Source of the DNA: Byssochlamys sp. IMV 00236
Lineage: Eukaryota > Ascomycota > Eurotiomycetes > Eurotiales > Thermoascaceae
Assembly (NCBI GenBank): GCA_001931875.2
Contig: MSJH02000512.1
Span: 313,166 to 377,165 of the forward strand
Reading direction: 5' to 3'
DNA: 64,000 nt
The position numbers were made by a program, and so were the translations under genes. Below are positions 22,167 to 34,767 of this stretch, piece by piece (position 1 is the first letter of the stretch; each line of letters opens with the position of its first letter). A model generated the notes under the pieces. The model was not told where the DNA came from. It saw only the letters and a program-made list of their open reading frames with translations, and did no database searches.

Positions 22167-23946
22167 CTAAATAGGATTACTCTCTTCCATCTCCTCGCGA
22201 TAGAACCCAGCAACAAGGAACGCCAGCTCCAAAGCCTGCTTCTCATTCAAGCGCGGATCACAGAATGTCGTGTACCTCTCACTCAGACCCTCCTCAGTCA
22301 AACCACCCGCACCACCCACACACTCCGTGACGGCCTCACCGGTCAATTCGAGATGCATACCGCCGAGGAAAGAGCCCGCTTCACGATGAATAGCGAGCGC
22401 CTGCTTCAATTCGGAGAGGATATCGCTAAAGTGGCGCGTCTTCACACCCGACGGGGTCGTCTGGGTGTTTCCGTGCATGGGATCGCATTGCCAGACGGGT
22501 ATGTGGCCTGACTTCTGGACGGCGGCGATATGAGCGGGGAGGTGGTCGGCGATTTTCTTTGCGCCGTAGCGCGAGATGAGGGTGACTTTTCCGATTTCCT
22601 TTGTTGGATTGACGACGTCGAGGAGAGCGACGAGTTCGTCGGGAGCCATGCTGGGTCCGATCTTGATGCCGATGGGGTTACATAGACCGCGGAAGAACTC
22701 GACGTGGGCGCCTGTGAGTTGGCGAGTGCGGTCGCCGATCCAGAGGAAATGCGCTGAGGTGGCGTAGTAGCCTCTTGGTGGAGGGGTTCCGGATGTTGAG
22801 GCGATAGAGGCCTTGCGTGTGGATGGGGATGTGAGATCGGATTCGGGCAGGGCGTTGGGTGGGTGGCGGAGGAGGCGGGTTAGGCTCTGTTCGTATTCGA
22901 GAAGGAGACCTTCGTGACTTGTGTAGATGTCGACGGTTTCGATGCCTCTGGCTGTGTCGAGGCCGACTGTGCGCATGAACCGTAATGAGTCCGTGACGCG
23001 GTTGACTATGCGTTCGTACTTCTCCTTGATGGATGGGCTGGCCACATGGCCTAGGCCCCAGTCTAGGGGAGAGTGCAGGTCCGCAAGACCGGATGTCAGG
23101 GACGCGCGGAGGTAGTTGAGTGTTGCGGCGGAGTGGAAGTATGCAGAAACCAGTCGGGATGGGTCTGGTCTTCGAGAAATGGCGTCTGCGGGATAGCCGT
23201 TGATATTGTCTCCTCGGAAAGAAGGCATTGTGACACCGTTGATGGTTTCCATTGGGCTCGAACGAGGTCTTCGACCGTATTTAGTTAACAGTGTGCGTTA
23301 TCAGGGCTGGTTTGAATACTCACTTGGCAAACTGGCCTGCAATTCGAGCTATACGGACCACAGGTTTGTTGGCTCCTAAGGAGATATTATTAGCTTAGCT
23401 CCAAACCGAATAATCATTATTTTCAGGGCTTGAATTGAATTACCCCAAATCAAAATCAGACTCATCTGTAACAGGAGTTTGACCTTGGCCTCGATCATCT
23501 CCTGGTTGCAGTAGTCGAATAGTTCAGCGCAGTCTCCTGTATATCCGCACATAGCCGTAAGTATCCGGACGGGAATTTGTATGGCGACAATGGAGTCACA
23601 AGAAGAAGACGACTAGACGAACCTCCCTGAAGAACGAAGGCTTTTCCCAAAGCGACATTCCTTAAACTCTTCTTAAGATTAACGATCTGTTCCACCACAT
23701 TGTAAGCCTTTACGATCCACATCTGCTGCTTTTTTGAGGACAATAGCGCACCTCCTGCGGGGTTACCAGCGGCGGTAGTTGCTGCAACTTCGTGAGCGCA
23801 GTCTGCACGCCTTCGGCGTCTTCGTATGTGACATCTTGCTTGATTGGCTTCGTAGTCCACGCTGCAGAAGCGATACATTAGTATGAGAGGGCAATGGGTG
23901 TGATTGCTGAGAAAAGCGACTTACAAGTTGGGTTCCAGTCCGCCAT
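22167..23946 (-). CDS. Class II 3-deoxy-7-phosphoheptulonate (DAHP) synthase
   Basis: Six exons (23946-23925, 23861-23752, 23686-23623, 23536-23444, 23375-23324, 23268-22167) join in frame to 480 residues. The plant/bacterial type-II family is unmistakable: QGGDCAELFDYC, RSSPMETINGV, FRGDNINGY, WIGDRTRQLTGAHVEF, ISRYGAKKI, WQCDPMHGNT, GGMHLELTGEAVTECVGG and YTTFCDPRLN, carrying the metal-binding Cys, His, Glu and Asp. It condenses phosphoenolpyruvate with erythrose-4-phosphate, the first step of the shikimate pathway to aromatic amino acids. Fungi usually also have class I enzymes, so this may be the extra copy. Five introns crowd the first 680 bases; the first exon is 22 bases. A TGAGTCA site touches the start codon (see separate entry). 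There is no obvious organelle-targeting peptide. Confidence 0.95.
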
Positions 23947-23952
23947 GACTCA
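23946..23952. promoter_or_regulatory. Gcn4/CpcA-type site (TGACTCA) at the DAHP synthase start
   Basis: A perfect palindromic TGA(C/G)TCA, the recognition site of the general amino-acid control activator Gcn4/CpcA, abuts the ATG of the DAHP synthase gene and shares its first base. Aromatic biosynthesis genes are classic targets, but a site at the start codon is in an odd place, and chance occurrence of a 7-mer is quite possible. Confidence 0.3.
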
Positions 23953-24545
23953 AGTCGGCCGATGAGGGGCACTCGTTTCCTTCTGCTGCAATGAAACCAA
24001 TTCGAAAGTTGATGGTCCTCTCTCAAGCAACAGTTATAATGCGCGACACGGCAGATCTCAGCAGGAAATGCCCAATCCTTCGGAACCTGAGTTCTGCAAA
24101 TGTTCACCAGGGTTAATAAACCCTGGAATTTTTTCCGCGGCCAAAAAGTACGACACAAGATACTTACTATGAAGGTGCAGCAAGGAGTTGGCAACGGGAT
24201 TTTCGTCTCGCAATAATGAAGCCACGAATGCGACTCGGAATATTTACCCGTCCAAGTGCAAAGACCTCCTGAGATCTGGACAGATGCAATGCGCGCAAAG
24301 AATGTGTAACCCAACTAGAGAATTAATTAATGACGGCGATTTGGAGAGCACCACTTATCGGAGGAGCTAACCCGATATGGTAATTTCGAGCTTCTCCCCG
24401 CCCGCTGCGCTCATCGAAGGAGCTTCTTAGCAACTATTATTACTTTACTTTACTTACTATCTTATATGCCCATTGACACAGTTCCACCTCCCACGTCTCT
24501 GGATAAAACACAAGAAGCATATTAATCTCTCAAACTACATACAAT
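23947..24545. other. Divergent promoter region between DAHP synthase and HYPK-like gene
   Basis: About 600 bases shared by two outward-facing genes. No coding signal; AT-rich with TACTTTACTT repeats near 24442-24462, close to the likely HYPK transcription start. Confidence 0.5.
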
Positions 24546-25115
24546 ATGGCTGAACCAATCCCCTCTGCCGCTAGACCCGACCCCGAAGCTGCGGAGGTCC
24601 CCAGCAACGCGGAAGACCGCAAAGCCGCCGCCGCGCTCTCTTCCCTAAACGACAATGAGATTTCCCAAGCAGACGCCGATGCGGGCTCCAAGCTTCCTTC
24701 TTCCGCGGACCAGGAGGCCCTTGGTAAAGCGATGAGTCGGCTAGAGATCGTTGCGGGAGGAGGAACAGCTGCGAAGAGCACGGATACTGCGAAGAAGGCA
24801 GACGCCCAGAAGAAAGAGGCGGAGGCTCAAAAGAAGAAAACAGTCAAGGTTGCGGCGGAGGATGTGAATTTCCTGGTGAGTATTATATTTGAAGTCCCTC
24901 TCGATCGTATGAGAGGTGGAGGTCGATTGCATCTTGCCTGGTTCATCTGTCCATTGAGCTTGTTGGTCATACTGTTACTGACTGTGGCCTTTTATTATCA
25001 GGTCGCAGAACTGGACCTCAAGAAGAACAAGGCTACGGAGCTTCTTCAGGCCCACGATGCCGATGTCATCAAGGCTATCAAGGCTTTCGTCTCTCCTTCC
25101 GTCACGGCAAACTGA
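24546..25115 (+). CDS. HYPK-like NAC/UBA-domain protein (NatA-associated)
   Basis: Two exons (24546-24875, 25002-25115) give 147 residues. The N-terminal half is Ala-rich, acidic and disordered; a Lys/Glu/Gln helix follows (KKADAQKKEAEAQKKK). The C-terminus is a UBA-like fold related to the NAC-alpha tail: VAEDVNFLVAELDLKKNK, then ATELLQAHDADVIKAIKAFV. This layout matches HYPK, which binds the ribosome-associated N-terminal acetyltransferase NatA and nascent chains. The intron has GTGAGT and CAG boundaries, is 126 bases long (a multiple of three) and has no stop, so retention would insert 42 residues including a strongly hydrophobic stretch. Splicing is preferred because it restores the UBA-like helix order exactly. 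Divergent from the DAHP synthase gene. Confidence 0.85.
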   Translation: MAEPIPSAARPDPEAAEVPSNAEDRKAAAALSSLNDNEISQADADAGSKLPSSADQEALGKAMSRLEIVAGGGTAAKSTDTAKKADAQKKEAEAQKKKTVKVAAEDVNFLVSIIFEVPLDRMRGGGRLHLAWFICPLSLLVILLLTVAFYYQVAELDLKKNKATELLQAHDADVIKAIKAFVSPSVTAN

Positions 25116-25488
25116 TTTCCGTATACAATGTCCCACACAAATAGACGCCTACACGAAAGAGATATCGAGCGACCAGGTGGACAGGGACAGCGAATGTTTT
25201 ATAAAATGTTCGCAGATACAATGAGGATGAAATGAGCGTACAGGATGTCATTAAATTAGCAAGCGACTCTTTACCAACTTGGTTTATCAAGATTGTTGGC
25301 GTTTATTGGTTATAGTATAGCTACCAAAAAGATTAATTGATTTACGGCCAAGCGATTCAACAATGTGAAAACGTAACTCATCATCTATTCGTTTCGATCG
25401 CTAATACCAAAGTAGGTGACCCATTTATATACATATGTACATATATGTCCAGGGCAAAAAAAGCATAAACGGCACAGAAGCAAATGCT
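25116..25488. other. Convergent 3' region
   Basis: The 373 bases between the 3' ends of the HYPK-like and MFS genes. AT-rich with a short ATATACATATGTACATATATG palindromic-looking stretch near 25427-25448; no gene seen. Confidence 0.5.
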
Positions 25489-27491
25489 CTATTGCCTCTG
25501 CTCCTCAGTTGTTGGCTTTCTCTCAATCCCTTTGCCTTCTTCGATAGTCCACGTGAATACCCAACCCAGCAGTGCTTCTGCTGCCAGCGCCCACCAAATA
25601 GCGCCGATAATATTGTACTTCAATCCCATTCCCAGTCCCCAACCTCCAATGACCGGGCCCATAGTGCGTGCAGCACTCGAGATACTTTGCGCAATGCCGT
25701 GCAGTGTCCCGAGGACCGCACGTTCCGAGACAGAGTTATTGACAAGGATGATGTTAGCAGGGAGAGCAAATGTTCTCGAGATCACCTGCAAGCCGACAAC
25801 GATAGTAAAGGCTGGCCAGACTAGCCATGGCTTGGTCGGTATGAGCACGAGGAATGGCATGAGCATGTACGCAACAGGCGAAAAGGGGAGAAACGTGCGG
25901 TACGACTTCAACGTTCCAAGGTATGACTGCACTCTGGGATACACGAATATCTGCAAAGGCAGACCGATGAGACCGATAACAGCGGTGGCAAGACCAACAC
26001 GCTCACTAGACAGTCCGAGACCGCCGCTAAAATGCAAGCCATGTCTGCTGCTTGGGGGCATGCGTGGCGTCGGTAAGAAGACGAAAATCATGTTATTGAA
26101 TGCACTGGTGTGGAACGCCAGCAGAAAGTGCGTTAGGAGGGTGAGAAGGACGTTCTTCCTCCGTAGCTCACGTAAATTGCGTTTCTTAGGATGAGTGTGC
26201 GTTGGTTGAGCAGGACTGGGTGGCACGGATCTATAGCCCGTACTGCCTTCCAAGTCGATGGATGTAGTAGCATCAGCTTCAGTCGCAAGAGGTTCGTAGT
26301 GGCGAGCATGCTTGCGAAAGATACGTCTAGCTATAATTTTACCCAATTTACGTCCGGGGTCGGTCTTATACCTTGCAACTTCATGTGTCTAATGCTCGTT
26401 AGGGTTTTGCAGGCCGAGACGTTGAAAGCCGGTGAATAACATACCTCGTCGAGCCCAAGCAGAATGGCTAGGAACGATGCGAATATGAATATCGCGCTGA
26501 CAACATTGGGCAGAGCATACGGCCAATGCTGCATCCACCAGACACCGTCCTTTCCCCCAAGCAGCGATCCGGGACCGAGTAGTGAACCATATCTTTTCAC
26601 TGGATCTGCCAGGATACCACCGAGGATGGGCCCAATGATTACGCCGACATTAAAGCACATGGGCAAGATCAAGAATGCTCGTGACTGGTACCTGTTCTCA
26701 ATTAGCTTCTTGCGTATTTGGAATGAAATGGCTTGTCTGTAAGAGTCGAGAGCATCTCGTCTTGTCAGAGACGGCAAGACATACTTTTTTTCTTGAATGA
26801 TTTCCGCTATCATTGTCCTCATCACTCCAACATTACTGTTGAGGGCGCCACCAATCGTACGGAAGACAGCTGCTGCCATGAACGACCTCGAGAAGCCAAA
26901 TCCCAGACACGAAACGCACGTCCCAAATAGGCCTATCATGAGAACTCTCTTTCTCCCCATCCAATCCGAATCCGCTAGACGTCCCCAGAAGACCGCCGTC
27001 AAGAATTGCGCAGCCGTGAAGCATCCCTGCAAAATACCAGCTTGAGAGGAAATAGTCGAATCCGGCAGAGATGGATCGAAGGACCGCAGCTGGTAGAACA
27101 TGTACGCCTGGAGGGACGTTTGAGTCAATGGCTCCGACAGCCGCGCAAATGTGAGGATGGCAAGTTGGCCCTTCTTCGGGAGCGATGACCATGTTACCGG
27201 CTTCTCCGTCTGCGATCGATCTGTTGCTGCTGCCGCTGTCTGCGCCTCATCTTGTTCTGTAAAAGAACAACGGCGCGGGCTGTTCGGGTCGATTTCTGGA
27301 GCGAGACGAAGCAGCCTTCGTCGCGGAGAGGACTCTGCAGCATTGAGTGTGAAGGAGTCATCACTGTCATGGCCATTTTCGTGATCTGAACGGTCAGGTC
27401 CTTCGGAGGAGTCCTGCGGTGTTACAGTATGCGGTTCATTCTCGCGATCATCTGTATTTTTCAGGATTGAGGTATTCCTGGTCATGCTCAT
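25489..27491 (-). CDS. Major facilitator superfamily transporter (Ycr023c/ZIF1-like)
   Basis: Three exons (27491-26785, 26691-26445, 26388-25489) join in frame to 617 residues. A polar N-terminal region of about 120 residues with SP and RRR motifs precedes the transporter. TM1-2 include ILTFARLSEPLT and AYMFYQLRSF; the MFS motif A is GRLADSDWMGRKRV. TM helices continue through RTIGGALNSNVGVMR, FNVGVIIGPILGGILAD and, after a charged central loop, the C-terminal six-helix half ending near AAEALLGWVFTW. The GPILGG and N-x-N-V-G pattern is typical of the fungal group containing yeast YCR023C and plant zinc-induced facilitators. Substrate is unknown. The first intron (26692-26784, 93 bases) has no stop and is a multiple of three, but the spliced form fits the family better. 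The start was chosen as the first in-frame ATG. Confidence 0.88.
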
Positions 27492-28558
27492 AGAATTGGA
27501 GTCGACGCCGTCCACCGCCAGAGCCGGTCGACCGGGTAGATAGCAATGAGTGGGTGGAGTGTGCTCTTGGGGCAGATTCAATACACTTTGGTGAACGGAT
27601 AATAATTCTTTATCAAAATCGACTCGGGTATATCTAGATAGGCTAAATGGACATTCGTCACATGATATAATTTTTCAGTACGCAGGAAAAATCCAGGACA
27701 AACGAATAGAAATGGCGCCTTTGGGCGTCAAGATGTTGCGAGAGGGGTCCAAAGGCTATTACTGACTATACCCGAAGCAGGATCTAGTTCACTTCACTAA
27801 GTACGGTATCTGTCGCGGAAACCGAGAACCGCTTTCACCGATCTATTTGCTTCCTCCATTCCGCTCTTGATTCAATACTCTTAAACACGCAGAGGTGATC
27901 TCATTCAGCAACCAGCTTCTACGCAATATAATCATCGCGAGGAACATCGTAAGGTACTTGTAGCAATCTCTGTGATAATTGATTATCAATAACTTGGACA
28001 AAATCTTTATAATTGGGTTCTAGTCCAGGATATCATAACGATGGGAGTAAATCAACTGCTTCTCTACTCATGGATAGACTCGTCCTATTCTCTAAAAATG
28101 GCAGGAAAAGGCTCTGTCCAGCTGCTATTTAACCTGTATCAGTGGTTCTCTTTCGATAATACTCACCATAAAATTGAAGTCAATGCAGGTCTTACATACT
28201 ATATCAGCCACTCTACTAGATAAAGCCCAGCTCATGTAGATTAAGGGGAAGAAGATAAATGACTATGGTCAACACGATGAGATATCACACGATGTTATTT
28301 CTTGGAGCGAAGCTCGCTGAGCGTGAATTCTATAGCAACTAGCTCAGCCTATTTATCTCTGTGTGTGGAGCCAGAAGACGTGGGAGATCCCCGACAGGAG
28401 GCCTGCCTGTAGGCAGGCTCCGACATTATTCGCTTCCAAGACAATACTTCAGGTGAAGGAGAGCAAAGCGTCCTTCCTTGTCTTCAACCATCCATCTCTT
28501 CATCCCGTTTCAAAGGTGACGGACATCGAGCTTTCTCTTAGCTGAATACATCTTCACC
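27492..28558. other. Intergenic, contains dispersed repeat copy B
   Basis: No supported gene. The left part is the MFS promoter; the right part carries the structured repeat at 28303-28426 and then 130 bases leading to the BTB gene. Confidence 0.5.
28303..28426 (+). repeat. Dispersed structured repeat, copy B
   Basis: Aligns end to end with 4907-5035 in the same orientation. The 5' stem (GCTGAGC with GCTCAGC) is fully conserved. The 3' stem here is GCCTGCC-TGTA-GGCAGGC, a perfect 7-bp hairpin with a four-base loop; in copy A the loop is larger and the stem shifts slightly but still pairs. Copy B ends about 130 bases before the ATG of the BTB gene. Confidence 0.85.
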
Positions 28559-29480
28559 ATGTCATCAGAAACAGCTTTCAAGGAATCAATGAAAAAGCTC
28601 CTCATATATGGGGAATACTCGGACATGAAAGTAACTTGCCAGGGGTTCACTTTCAATGTCCATCGTGCCATCGTCTGCACTCAGTCACATTTCTTCGCAA
28701 GTGCCCTGAACGCTGGTTTCGAAGTAAGTGAATAAAGCTAGTATCTCTTCTAACGTTCACGACTTACCTGTCAAGGAATCAACTACTCATATTGTCAACT
28801 TGCCTGATGATGACCCTGGGACTATTGAACGTGTCCTTTCGTTCCTGTACCTGCAGAAGTACAATGAAAATGGACACATCGTTCCAATGGGCGATGTTGC
28901 AGAACCGAAGAAGCCTGAAGCTGAGCTCAGTCAATCCGACATCAGCGACTCAGATTCCGAGGACTCCGCAGACTGCTCGGCAGACGTTGAAACCAAAACG
29001 GCTATCGCATACAACAATATACGAGTCTACATAGCCGCTGACAAGTATGACATTGCTCCTTTAAAATCTCTTGCCAGTAAACGGTTCGAAAGCTGGACAA
29101 GTTCCAATTGGAAATCCGAAGCTTTCTACGATGTAGTGCGAGAAGTAATGACTTGCGTACCCCCACACGATTTACATCTTCGGGACGTCGTCGTCGACAC
29201 CATATCAGAGAACATTATTTCCCTTGCAAAACAGAAAAGTATTTTCCAACTTATGGATACTCACGGCAACATCGGATCAGCGGTTATCGCGAAACTAGTG
29301 GGAAGTGGTAGAGTCATGAGTGTAGCAGCAGAACAGAACAGTATGCTCGGCCAACTTGCGCAAAAGTTGGATGGCCGTCACTCCTGCAGACATTGTGGTT
29401 TGGCTATGAATGTGAGGATCGAGAAAGCGGAGTGCTTATATGGCATTATCCGTTGTGGTTCGTGTAATACCAGGCATTGA
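28559..29480 (+). CDS. BTB/POZ domain protein with C-terminal Cys-pair motif
   Basis: Two exons (28559-28723, 28776-29480) join in frame to 289 residues; the intron has GTAAGT and AAG boundaries with a CTAAC branch point. The BTB fold is clear: LLIYGEYSDMKVTC, FNVHRAIVCTQSHFF, then VNLPDDDPGTIERVLSFLY. An acidic serine-rich insert (SDISDSDSEDSAD) interrupts the domain before the conserved YIAADKYDIAPLKSLA. The C-terminus carries two Cys pairs, CRHC and CGSC, about 27 residues apart, which could form a zinc ribbon. Fungal BTB proteins of this type are numerous and mostly uncharacterised; some BTB proteins serve as Cul3 ubiquitin-ligase adaptors, but that is not shown here. The gene follows a dispersed repeat also found before the gene at 5048. 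Confidence 0.85.
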
Positions 29481-30046
29481 GGTGAGATCTCGAATCATTC
29501 CATTGGAAGTCTAACCGTTCATTCTGCTAATTTCACAATAGGCCACCATATCAGTTATTTGCGGTACATTGCGAATATACTTGATAGAGGGGAACGTCTG
29601 GCGAAATTGGAAGCGGGTAAGAAGGGGTCAAGGAGATGAGCATACAAGTGGGACTGAAGGCTTTCAATACCCAAACAGGGCTCGAATCTGTTTTCAGGAC
29701 CTGTTGGGAAGCATCTCTGGTTTATTGCCATTCAGTATCTTGCCATCCATTAATAACAGAACCTACCTAGTCTTAATATCATCAGTCTAATGACAATTTG
29801 CAATCCGTATACTCACGCAACTGACAATATTGTCGTGTTCGAACTTTTCCAGGCGAAATAGAAGGTTTATCTATGGGCTATACTTTCTGTAGCTATGTAG
29901 TATACCCTTAACCATCTTCTAAACAAAAACAATATCCCCAGGTGGAGACATCCCTTCTTTCAACCCGATATAATTTCACACAGCCCCATCCAAAAAACAA
30001 CTCCATCATCAAACACGACAAAAAAAAAGTTATTTCTACTTTCAAT
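29481..30046. other. Intergenic
   Basis: Holds the 3' region of the BTB gene and the terminator of the tRNA gene. No other coding signal. Confidence 0.5.
30020..30028 (-). terminator. RNA polymerase III terminator (T9)
   Basis: Nine consecutive T on the minus strand, 18 bases beyond the tRNA 3' end: the standard pol III stop. Confidence 0.8.
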
Positions 30047-30136
30047 TGCGCCGACCGGGATTCGAACCCGGGCCGCAGTCTAGTCCAGCTAGAAGACAAT
30101 GGGAGGACTGCATCGTAACCCCTTGACCATCGGCGC
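30047..30136 (-). tRNA. tRNA-Gly(CCC) with intron
   Basis: On the minus strand the acceptor stem GCGCCGA pairs perfectly with TCGGCGC, followed by discriminator A. The T arm is CCGGG-TTCGAAT-CCCGG, with the B box GGTTCGAATCC. The anticodon stem CAGTC/GACTG closes a loop starting CT-CCC-A, giving anticodon CCC (Gly). An intron of about 18 bases follows the base after the anticodon, the standard site. The A-box-like TGGTCAAGGGGT is in place. The total is 90 bases; CCA is not encoded, as expected for a nuclear gene. Confidence 0.9.
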
Positions 30137-30698
30137 TATTTTGTTCCATTATTTCTTTTATTCCAATTCACAATCCTTATCATTCCTCTCCATCTGAGGA
30201 CGGCAAAGGAAAAGGTCGAGTTGACATGTCCCACATCGGAGTCCGGGTAAGAACCCACATTAAATACTTTTCCATCAAAGTACTTTTTTTTCTTCCTTCG
30301 CAGCAGTGGCGAAAATTTTCATTTAGCTAAGTATGATCCACTTGAGAAACTGTGTGTTAAATATTTGAACCGTGGATAGAGTAACCCCACTTGGTTCTGG
30401 ATAATTTCATTTGCATACAAGAGATCTGGGCTTTTCATGATAATCTTCAACGCCTCTACTCTAAGGAGAAATATTACAAGATCATCTTGACTCTATGAGG
30501 TATTTGGTAGACCATAGTTCTCTTACAGCTGACCACATAAATTATTATCCGTTGACATTAATTATAAAGATAAAGAGACTGCTTTTATAGCTAGCCAGGC
30601 TGCTTGAGATGCTCTAAGTGAGTTATGTGTCCATAAAGAGGAGCTCACAGTTTATGGAAACCCGTCCCTGGGCCCATTGCGCTGGAGATATCAACTAG
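30137..30698. other. Intergenic
   Basis: Upstream of the tRNA gene and downstream of the epimerase gene. AT-rich; no gene or repeat seen. Confidence 0.5.
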
Positions 30699-32669
<1,971 letters not shown>

Positions 32670-33776
32670 TCACCCATGCTGCCAGAGAAAACTCGTCCCA
32701 CCTTCGAAACTGACACCTTCAATACGTCGAATCTCTTCCTGTGACAGTCTCCAACCCAAAGCTTGTATATTCTGTTGTACTTGCTCGGGATTCCGGATCC
32801 CAACAATAGGAATTGCGCCCTTATTGATATTATAATTCAGCGCCACCGCAGGAATGGTAACTCGTCTTGCCTCTGCGATTCGTCTGAGAACCGCAACAAC
32901 GGGCTCAAGTTCATGTATAGGGTAGCTGCTGAAGCGGTACGTCCGTGGTGGTTCATTCCCTTGAGAGTATTTACCCGTTAGACGACCCTCTGCGAGCGGT
33001 GCATAACTCTGGAAAACGATCCCTCTCTCGCGACATGTTCGTATTAATCCGTGTGACTCTGGATGTCTTCGCAGGATCGAGTACTCGCACTGGTTCACCG
33101 CAAGTGGAATACCATGTTTCGCGAGAGCATCCGCCATTTTGATCATCTCATGCGCATCATAATTCGACACACCAACCGTTCGAGCCAGTCCAGATCGAAC
33201 ACACTCAGCAAGACCTTTTGCGACAGTCGATATCGAACTCGAATGTATAGGCCCATGCACAAGGTAGACATCAACATACTTCAACCGTAAACGCTCCAAA
33301 GACCCTCGAAGCTTCTTGACAATAGCATGCCATCGCAAAATCACATTAGTCATATCCGGAATAGGAAACCACTTTGTCTGAACGATAAAATCCGATCTGT
33401 TAAGTCCCTCAAACAGATCCCCACAGATCTTCTCACTCTCACCACTCCCATACGCCTGCGCGGTATCAATCCAATTGAGCCCCTCATTCCGCAACATCTC
33501 CCAAGCATCCTTGATACGAGGGAACTCATCCGGAGTATAATGCCAAGTAGCTTTATCACCCCATGCCCATGCTCCTACACACATATACGGAACGAGGATA
33601 TCTTCTGATGATCCTCTCAATCTCAACTTGCTGTGCGCATCGGGTATTATGTCCTCTGATAAGACGTATGCATCTTCGCTGCGTATTGCGTCAACCGGTT
33701 TCGGATGCGGGTGATGTATACCCTCTGTGGCGGACATGCCAATGGTAAGGCCACATTGTAAGACTCCTTCTGCCAT
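32670..33776 (-). CDS. Aldo-keto reductase
   Basis: A single exon of 368 residues. After a variable 50-residue N-terminus the (beta/alpha)8 barrel starts at LVPYMCVGAWAWGD. The catalytic tetrad is present: Asp and Tyr in WIDTAQAYGSGESE, Lys in VQTKWF, His in YLVHGP. The cofactor-binding end has VGVSNYDAHEMI, VNQCEYSILRR, QSYAPLAEGRLTGKY and PIVGIRNPEQVQQN, the Rossmann-like NADPH loop. It most resembles the AKR subgroup with plant pyridoxal or auxin-induced-type reductases. Substrate unknown. The long N-terminal extension may mean a later start, but no better internal ATG is evident before the barrel. Confidence 0.92.
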   Translation of the reverse strand: MAEGVLQCGLTIGMSATEGIHHPHPKPVDAIRSEDAYVLSEDIIPDAHSKLRLRGSSEDILVPYMCVGAWAWGDKATWHYTPDEFPRIKDAWEMLRNEGLNWIDTAQAYGSGESEKICGDLFEGLNRSDFIVQTKWFPIPDMTNVILRWHAIVKKLRGSLERLRLKYVDVYLVHGPIHSSSISTVAKGLAECVRSGLARTVGVSNYDAHEMIKMADALAKHGIPLAVNQCEYSILRRHPESHGLIRTCRERGIVFQSYAPLAEGRLTGKYSQGNEPPRTYRFSSYPIHELEPVVAVLRRIAEARRVTIPAVALNYNINKGAIPIVGIRNPEQVQQNIQALGWRLSQEEIRRIEGVSFEGGTSFLWQHG

Positions 33777-34767
33777 GGATCTGATGATATCGCTCTGATT
33801 AAAAAATCAACGTCCGCGTATCCGTATTCTGTCGATGGGAAGACCATACAAACAAAACCTCGTAGCGGAAAGTTGTAAAAGGGGGCTAGGAAGGGCCCCC
33901 CTAATACCTTATGAATATTGAGTGGCTCATGGAGGCGACATTTGCACTATTCAGGAAAATATGTAGTCATAATACATCATTCCTGGAGGCGATCTGGACT
34001 GGTAGACCATGCCATACCCCTTTTTGACAACGGATCTGATTGAGCCAGAGGGAGAGACTGCGAGATAGCGCCACAGAGGTATATATTGAAATACATGTAC
34101 TAACATGAAATGTGACTCCGACCTTTCCCACGGGTGAAGATTAGAAGTTGGGCTGTACTCTGAAGTAATAATCTGGGGCAAATACCGGGGGTACTAGAAG
34201 GTTACGGGAATGGATTCCGACCTGCTGTTGCCGTTTGGCCACAGCATTTTGATAATATCATTTTGGAGAACAATCCGTTGCTCGGTTGACTTGGGAGACC
34301 AGGCGAAATCTCCTGTTCACCACTGAGCAAGAGACTATCAACAGAAAAGAGTCGTTGGGCATAGTTCCATCGAGCTGGGCCCTCGTGTGGTATCCCCACG
34401 GATATTGGTTACACCAGGTCTATGCGATAGACAGGATTGAACTATGGAACTAGATCAATGACATTCCTTGTAATCACTAGTCTTTATACAATGGTATCTT
34501 TATCTGATATACACGCCCATGCTCAGTAGCGGAACCGGCTGAGATTATACCCACTACTGCCGTATAACAAACAATAATGGTCGTTTCTATCCTGGCTGAA
34601 TAGTGCGCTATTATCCACATAAAACATGCAGGGAATCAGATCCACAACCAAAAAACTACATAAAGGATACGGCTATGCTCGCTGACGCATTTGAAATGCG
34701 CTACCAGTCACATAATACATGCCCTTTTCCCATTACGCCATCGCTATGCAGAAAATAACCCTGTTCC
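33777..34767. other. Intergenic
   Basis: Between the reductase promoter and the 3' end of the Rif1 gene. No supported gene; short frames only. Confidence 0.5.
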
